Source: Thermoplasmata archaeon
GTDB taxonomy: Archaea; Thermoplasmatota; Thermoplasmata; Lutacidiplasmatales; UBA184
Length of the DNA stretch: 51,415 nt
Assembly: GCA_021821785.1 (NCBI GenBank)
Contig: JAKACD010000006.1
Location: 1 to 51,415, forward strand
Direction of reading: 5' to 3'
The notes beneath the pieces were generated by a model, which did no database searches, had not been told where the DNA came from, and saw only the letters and a list, made by a program, of their open reading frames with translations. The translations under genes and the position numbers were made by a program. Positions 47,073-51,415 of the stretch are shown piece after piece. Each line of letters begins with the position of its first letter. The first letter of the stretch is position 1.

Positions 47073-47552
47073 TCACTGGTCGGGCGTACCGTCGACTCGT
47101 CCTCTCTCCGAAGGCGCGTCCCGGATCTTCGCTTGGAGCGCTTGGATTGCGGCGTGGTCCTGCGCGAACTCGATCGTAAAGAAGCGGTCGACCGCGGGTG
47201 CGATCTCCGGGATTGGGAGGGTGGGGGAGACAAATTCGCCGACGACCGTCACGCCCGTGCGGTCTCCCATAGGGGTGTAGTAGAGGAAGAAGGTGGAGCC
47301 CGTGAACGGCCCCTCGAGCACCTCGTAGGCGAGGCCGGTCGGATAGAAGGAGGTCCACCGCATCGTGAATCGGTGGGCCCCCCCTAAGAACGGCTGTTCC
47401 CAGGAGTACTCCCCCGAGTGGCCCGGCAGCGCCTTTCGATGCGTGTTCGAGTGCCCATGGGCTTCGGAGTGCCGGTCGCCCGAGCCCACGAACTGCCAGA
47501 CGAGCTCGAGCGGGGCGGAGAAGACGCTGCCCTCATCGCGGAGGAAGACCAC
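47073..47552 (-). CDS. SRPBCC/START-like hypothetical protein
   Basis: 159 aa; VFSAPLELVWQFVGSGDRHSEAH...WTSFYPTGLAYEVLEGPFTGSTFFLYYTPMGDRTGVTVVGEF; TATA-like gtaagtac ~26 nt upstream of GTG 47552. Confidence 0.6.
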   Translation of the reverse strand: MVFLRDEGSVFSAPLELVWQFVGSGDRHSEAHGHSNTHRKALPGHSGEYSWEQPFLGGAHRFTMRWTSFYPTGLAYEVLEGPFTGSTFFLYYTPMGDRTGVTVVGEFVSPTLPIPEIAPAVDRFFTIEFAQDHAAIQALQAKIRDAPSERGRVDGTPDQ

Positions 47553-47662
47553 GGCTCCGAGAACGGGCGGTAGTACTTACAGTCGAAAACCCGCCGCCCC
47601 GACGTGTGCCCCGCCGGGGGCCGGCCCGGGCGGCCGGGAGCGAACGGGCCTGAGTGAAAAGG

Positions 47663-48118
47663 TCAGTCCGTGAAGAAATGGGCCAGATTCTCGGGCGTGA
47701 ACGCCTCCACGCCCTCGAGCCGTCGGCCGTCCGGACGAACGAGGACCGGGAACCGCCGAAGATGGCGCCGGTGTTCCTGGATGTACCGATGGAGTTCGGA
47801 CTCTTTGCCAACGTCCACGATGTGGAGGTTCCGACCCTGCGCGTGCGCCTGCTTCCAGACGTCCTGGACGACCTTCTGCTCATCCGGGGAGAGTTCTGTC
47901 CCTTGTACGGGTTTGCTCCCAAATCGGGGGGCATCGAAGACCGTGCTTCCCGAGAATCCCCCCGTCCCGGTCAGCAACGGGCCCCTCGAGAACGTGTAGA
48001 AGCCCTGGGCCTGCAATCCCCGCACACATTCGTCCTGCGCGTCGGGGGGAAGCACTCTCACGATCGAGTGGGAATCCACGTAGAGCAGCACGTCCCGGGC
48101 CCGGACCTGAGCGGACAT
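47663..48118 (-). CDS. Possible thioredoxin-fold hypothetical protein (~151 aa)
   Basis: MSAQVRARDVLLYVDSHSIVRVLPPD...NLHIVDVGKESELHRYIQEHRRHLRRFPVLVRPDGRRLEGVEAFTPENLAHFF; C-terminal half resembles a glutaredoxin-like fold without a CxxC. Confidence 0.5.
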   Translation of the reverse strand: MSAQVRARDVLLYVDSHSIVRVLPPDAQDECVRGLQAQGFYTFSRGPLLTGTGGFSGSTVFDAPRFGSKPVQGTELSPDEQKVVQDVWKQAHAQGRNLHIVDVGKESELHRYIQEHRRHLRRFPVLVRPDGRRLEGVEAFTPENLAHFFTD

Positions 48119-48373
48119 TCTCCTCGCGCGACAGCGAGTCCTCCTCAAATAGCTTCGACCCGGTCTTCCGGCCCCGCGCGAACGCGTCTCATCCTCTCGG
48201 TCTCCACCTCGCGGTCCCCGAGCCTCTCGGACCGCTTCCCTAGGCCCGGGGACGGGACGAACACAGGGTTGTGCGCCGAGCCGGTAAGGGCCTCGATCCG
48301 AGCCGCGTTGCTCGCCCGGGTTTCGCCGATGCGCGGGGCAGTCGCCGAGATCCGGGAGGGACTCTCTTGCCGC

Positions 48374-48443
48374 CGCCCGGGCCCTTCGCCCGGGCGATCC
48401 GTTGGTCACTCGACCGAGAGGATGCCCCGAGAGGTCCTCTCGG
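48374..48443. other. Two adjacent strong inverted repeats in a ~490-bp gap without a convincing CDS
   Basis: CGCCCGGG-cccttcg-CCCGGGCG (48374-48396), and CCGAGAGG (48414-48421), CCGAGAGG (48427-48434), CCTCTCGG (48436-48443). Confidence 0.5.
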
Positions 48444-48607
48444 CGAACGGGCGCTCTCCGGCGGGAAGTAGGCGTAACGCGCAAGGTATTTGCCGCCGGA
48501 GCCCTACCCGACCGTCGGTGTCGGCCGGGGATTTCCCTCCGCACACCGCAGGGGGCCCCCCGCGGGCCCGGGGCCGACTTCGCTCGCCCGTCTTTCGGAT
48601 CGCGGCG

Positions 48608-49528
48608 GTGGCGCGATATGAGCTACGATGGGATCTCCGCAAGGTCTGGTTCTACCTGGCGCTCGCGTTGACCCTCCTCTTCGTGGTACTGTTCGGGGTA
48701 TTCGTCCCGTACGTGATCCTTCACCTCCCCGGCCCAGGGTCCACCCCGGGCAATTCGACCAGCCCGTCGCCGTCGAACACCGCCACGCCGTACGGTAACT
48801 TCAGCAGCTTCACGGGCCTTTGGTGGCTCCTCGGGCCCTACGCGCTGGCGCTGTTCCTTCCCGCGTTCTTCCCCCTCCTCTTCGGCTCGATGTCGTCCTC
48901 CGAGTCGCTCTCGCGGGAGCGTGATCAGGGCACGCTCGGCGCGCTCTTGTCACAGCCACTCGGCCGGTCCGACGTGGTCCTCGGGAAGTTCTTCGCCAAG
49001 GCCCTGGAGTTTCTCGTGCTGTCGACCGTCCTCGTGGTCGGGCTGATCGTTGCCGCGACGATCGTTCTGGGGCCCCAGCAGTACGAGTGGGGATTCCCCC
49101 TGGTCGTACTGGAAGTGGCGCTCGCCTTCCTCTTCTTCGCGGCGTTCGGGCTCATGATCAGCGCGGTCACGAAGCGGCCCCGACCGGTGACGTTCCTGGG
49201 CCTCGTGCTCTGGGTCCTCGTACTGTACATGCTCTGGGCGGCCGGCGTGGGCTCTCGCCCGCTCCTGCCGCTCGGCTACTACCTGCCCTTCTCCAGCGCG
49301 ATGCTCGCGACGCCGGCTGTCTACAACCTCTTTGTCCACGGGTCCGCGACGGTGCCGGTGGTGATCCAGGCCTACCTACCGGTCTTCGGCTTCGTCAACC
49401 TAAACCTGGGCGTGGCCTCCGGGTCGGCGGACTTCGTCAACGTCACGCTGGGCCTGCTCGGGGGGATCGCGTTGTGTCTTTTCCTTGCCCGGGTCGGCCT
49501 GGGTGCGACCGATGTTCGTGGGGACTGA
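48608..49528 (+). CDS. ABC-2 type transporter permease
   Basis: GTG start; LSRERDQGTLGALLSQPLGRSDVVLGKFFAKALEFLVLSTVLVVGL plus multiple TMs; followed by an ABC ATPase. Confidence 0.85.
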   Translation: MARYELRWDLRKVWFYLALALTLLFVVLFGVFVPYVILHLPGPGSTPGNSTSPSPSNTATPYGNFSSFTGLWWLLGPYALALFLPAFFPLLFGSMSSSESLSRERDQGTLGALLSQPLGRSDVVLGKFFAKALEFLVLSTVLVVGLIVAATIVLGPQQYEWGFPLVVLEVALAFLFFAAFGLMISAVTKRPRPVTFLGLVLWVLVLYMLWAAGVGSRPLLPLGYYLPFSSAMLATPAVYNLFVHGSATVPVVIQAYLPVFGFVNLNLGVASGSADFVNVTLGLLGGIALCLFLARVGLGATDVRGD

Positions 49529-49532
49529 CGCC

Positions 49533-50819
49533 ATGGCCGACTCCCGTCCCCCGGCGCTCGAGATCGACAACCTCGTACAGCTCTACGGCTCCTCGCAGAA
49601 CGGCGTACGCGGTCTGACCATGCGGGTGCCCGCGCGCAGTGTCCACGGGTTCCTGGGTCGCAACGGTGCCGGAAAGACGACCACGATGAAGTGCATCATG
49701 GGACTCCTCCGCGCCCAGGAGGGCGAGATGCGCCTCTTCGGTGCCCCGTACCGGCCGCGACGTGACCTTCCCTTGCGTCTACGGATCGGGTACTCTCCCG
49801 AGCTTCCCTCCTTCCCCGCCCACCTGCGCGCCCGAGAGGTTCTCGAGCTCTACGGGCGGATGCGGGGCCTCGGCGCCCGCGAGCTCGAGGGGGAAATCCG
49901 CTACCTCTCGGAGCATCTCGGGCTCCAAGAAGTCCTGACCCAGCGGGTCCGCACACTGAGCAAGGGGACGGTGGCCCGTCTCGGCGTCGGCGTAGCGATG
50001 CTCGGGGACCCCGATCTGCTGATCCTCGACGAACCGACCTCCGGACTCGATCCGGTCGCAATCGCAGAGCTACGAGACCTACTGCTCGGGCTCGTTCGGG
50101 GGTCGGTGGGCGCGTCCCGAACGGTCCTGCTGTCCTCGCATCAACTCGGAGAGGCGCAACGCCTCTGCTCGAGCGTGACGATCATCGACCGGGGGGTCGC
50201 GGTGGGCGAGGGCCCGGTGGATCGCTTGATCGAACAGGTCTCGGGCGGCGCGATCTACCGAGTGGAGTTCAAGGCGCTCTCGGGCGGGTTACTGAGTGCG
50301 GTCCAGGGAGTACCCGGGGTGCGTGAGGTCACCTCCGTCCCGGGTTCGTCCTCCGTGATCCGGATCCGAGCGTCCGGGGACGCTGATCCCCGGGAGGACC
50401 TCGCCCGCCTCGCCCTCCAGTACCAGGCGCTGTTGCTCTCCTGCGATCGCGAGGCGGTGTCGCTCGAGGATCTCTTCCTCGCCTTCGTGGGCCATCGCGG
50501 CCCTCCTACGGCGTTCCCGGCCCCATCGACCGGCGCGCGGGGTTCGGGGACCGGGGGCGCGACCCGGGATATCGCGTGTCCGCGCTGCGGCTCGAACAAT
50601 GCGGCGGATTCTCGTTTCTGCCGCGGCTGCGGTAGTCCCCTCTCCGCGGCCGTCTCCGGGACCGTCCGGCCCGGGGACGTTCCCTCCCCCGTCGACGCCC
50701 CACCGGCCTCGAAGAAGCTGTGCCCAGGGTGTGGCCATGAGAACGAGTGGGAGTACCGTTTCTGTCAACGGTGTGGGCGCTCCCTTTCCTCTCCCGTGGC
50801 GGCGGGTCCTGCGGGATAA
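49533..50819 (+). CDS. ABC transporter ATPase with two C-terminal zinc ribbons
   Basis: Walker A GRNGAGKTT, LSKGTVARLG, Walker B LLILDEPTSGLDP; C-terminus CPRCGSNNAADSRFCRGCG and CPGCGHENEWEYRFCQRCG. Confidence 0.92.
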   Translation: MADSRPPALEIDNLVQLYGSSQNGVRGLTMRVPARSVHGFLGRNGAGKTTTMKCIMGLLRAQEGEMRLFGAPYRPRRDLPLRLRIGYSPELPSFPAHLRAREVLELYGRMRGLGARELEGEIRYLSEHLGLQEVLTQRVRTLSKGTVARLGVGVAMLGDPDLLILDEPTSGLDPVAIAELRDLLLGLVRGSVGASRTVLLSSHQLGEAQRLCSSVTIIDRGVAVGEGPVDRLIEQVSGGAIYRVEFKALSGGLLSAVQGVPGVREVTSVPGSSSVIRIRASGDADPREDLARLALQYQALLLSCDREAVSLEDLFLAFVGHRGPPTAFPAPSTGARGSGTGGATRDIACPRCGSNNAADSRFCRGCGSPLSAAVSGTVRPGDVPSPVDAPPASKKLCPGCGHENEWEYRFCQRCGRSLSSPVAAGPAG

Positions 50820-50823
50820 GAAT

Positions 50824-50893
50824 CCGGGTCGGGAACCTGAACGGCCGCCCGCGGGGTGTTGGCCCCCCACCGCGAACACCGCGAGCGACCCGG
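50824..50893. other. Potential structured element after the ABC operon
   Basis: CCGGGTCG (50824-50831) complementary to CGACCCGG (50886-50893), with further internal complementarity (GGTGTT/AACACC). Confidence 0.3.
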
Positions 50894-51129
50894 GTAGGAA
50901 ACGTAGGAGATGATCCCCCTCCCCGTACCGAGCCGATCTCACCGAGGGTCACGACTCGAGCGTTGGGGTCGGGCAAGGGATCGAGATCGCCAAGGCATCG
51001 TACCCGCGATCGGATTCCGAGGGCGCTCGCCCCGAGACCGCCCCGGGCCTGGCGGCCCGGCGGTCGAACCGCAGGGGGCTCCTCGAGCGGCAGGTTGATT
51101 ATCAGAGTCTCTCCTCTCCGGTTGCCTCC

Positions 51130-51415
51130 ATGGGCGACCGCGCGACGCCGCATCGATGGCCGCGACTCCTGAGCCGTTCCGCCCTCGCTATGGCTCTCAC
51201 CCTGGTGCTGGTACTCCCCGCCGGCTCTAGCTTCGCCGCCGCTGCCCCCACCGGCGCCGCCGCCGGCTACGCGTGCCCGGCGGCCCACACCGCCTATGGG
51301 ATAAGCGCGAACGTCACCTGGAACGGGACGAACATCTGCACCGCCGGCTCGGCGTCCGCGGCCCTCCCGATCGTCTTCACGCAAAACGCGCACGTCGTTT
51401 TCAGCTGGTCCTCCG
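51130..51415 (+). CDS. Secreted protein, N-terminal fragment, truncated by window end
   Basis: ATG 51130: MGDRATPHRWPRLLSRSALAMALTLVLVLPAGSSFAAAAPTGAAAGYACPAAHTAYGISANVTWNGTNICTAG...; signal peptide; TATA-like tgattatc ~30 nt upstream. Confidence 0.7.
   Translation, partial: MGDRATPHRWPRLLSRSALAMALTLVLVLPAGSSFAAAAPTGAAAGYACPAAHTAYGISANVTWNGTNICTAGSASAALPIVFTQNAHVVFSWSS

Noticed and set aside
1-51415. CRISPR arrays, IS elements, phage genes or defence systems
   Set aside because: No regularly spaced repeats, transposase, integrase, Cas or nuclease-type proteins were seen in the ORF translations.

Overview
A roughly 51 kb, very GC-rich archaeal chromosome segment. The genes recognised (GGGPS, DGGGPS, CarS, type II dehydroquinate synthase, GHMP-type shikimate kinase, EndA, DtdA) fit a Thermoplasmata-like organism; that assignment is inference. 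No rRNA, tRNA, CRISPR array or mobile element was recognised. Main blocks: (i) a secreted-protein pseudogene (1-~760) and a secreted, membrane-anchored protein; (ii) acetoacetate-decarboxylase-like, DtdA and RHH-like genes; (iii) mobB-mobA-fdhA-DUF1641-fdhD formate dehydrogenase block; (iv) paired active/inactive M16 peptidases; (v) archaeal lipid block (DGGGPS, GGGPS, DUF2070, M20, CarS, pyrE, endA); (vi) a 15-gene, pathway-ordered minus-strand superoperon from aspartate kinase/ASA dehydrogenase and the archaeal shikimate pathway to tryptophan (20228-35345); (vii) heme-oxygenase-like diiron protein, CoA-transferase plus acyl-CoA dehydrogenase, and isocitrate lyase plus malate synthase; (viii) a two-gene polytopic membrane/Fe-S module of unknown function; (ix) an ABC-2 exporter whose ATPase carries two C-terminal zinc ribbons. 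The most interesting signal is in the 5' leader of the superoperon. A TATA-like box lies ~28 nt before a 23-codon mini-ORF ending Trp-Leu-Trp-stop. It is followed immediately by a strong hairpin, a competing long-range helix, and a helix that would sequester the Shine-Dalgarno of the first gene. This looks like an undescribed archaeal leader-peptide attenuator and needs testing. All calls are from reading sequence and ORF translations; no searches were run.
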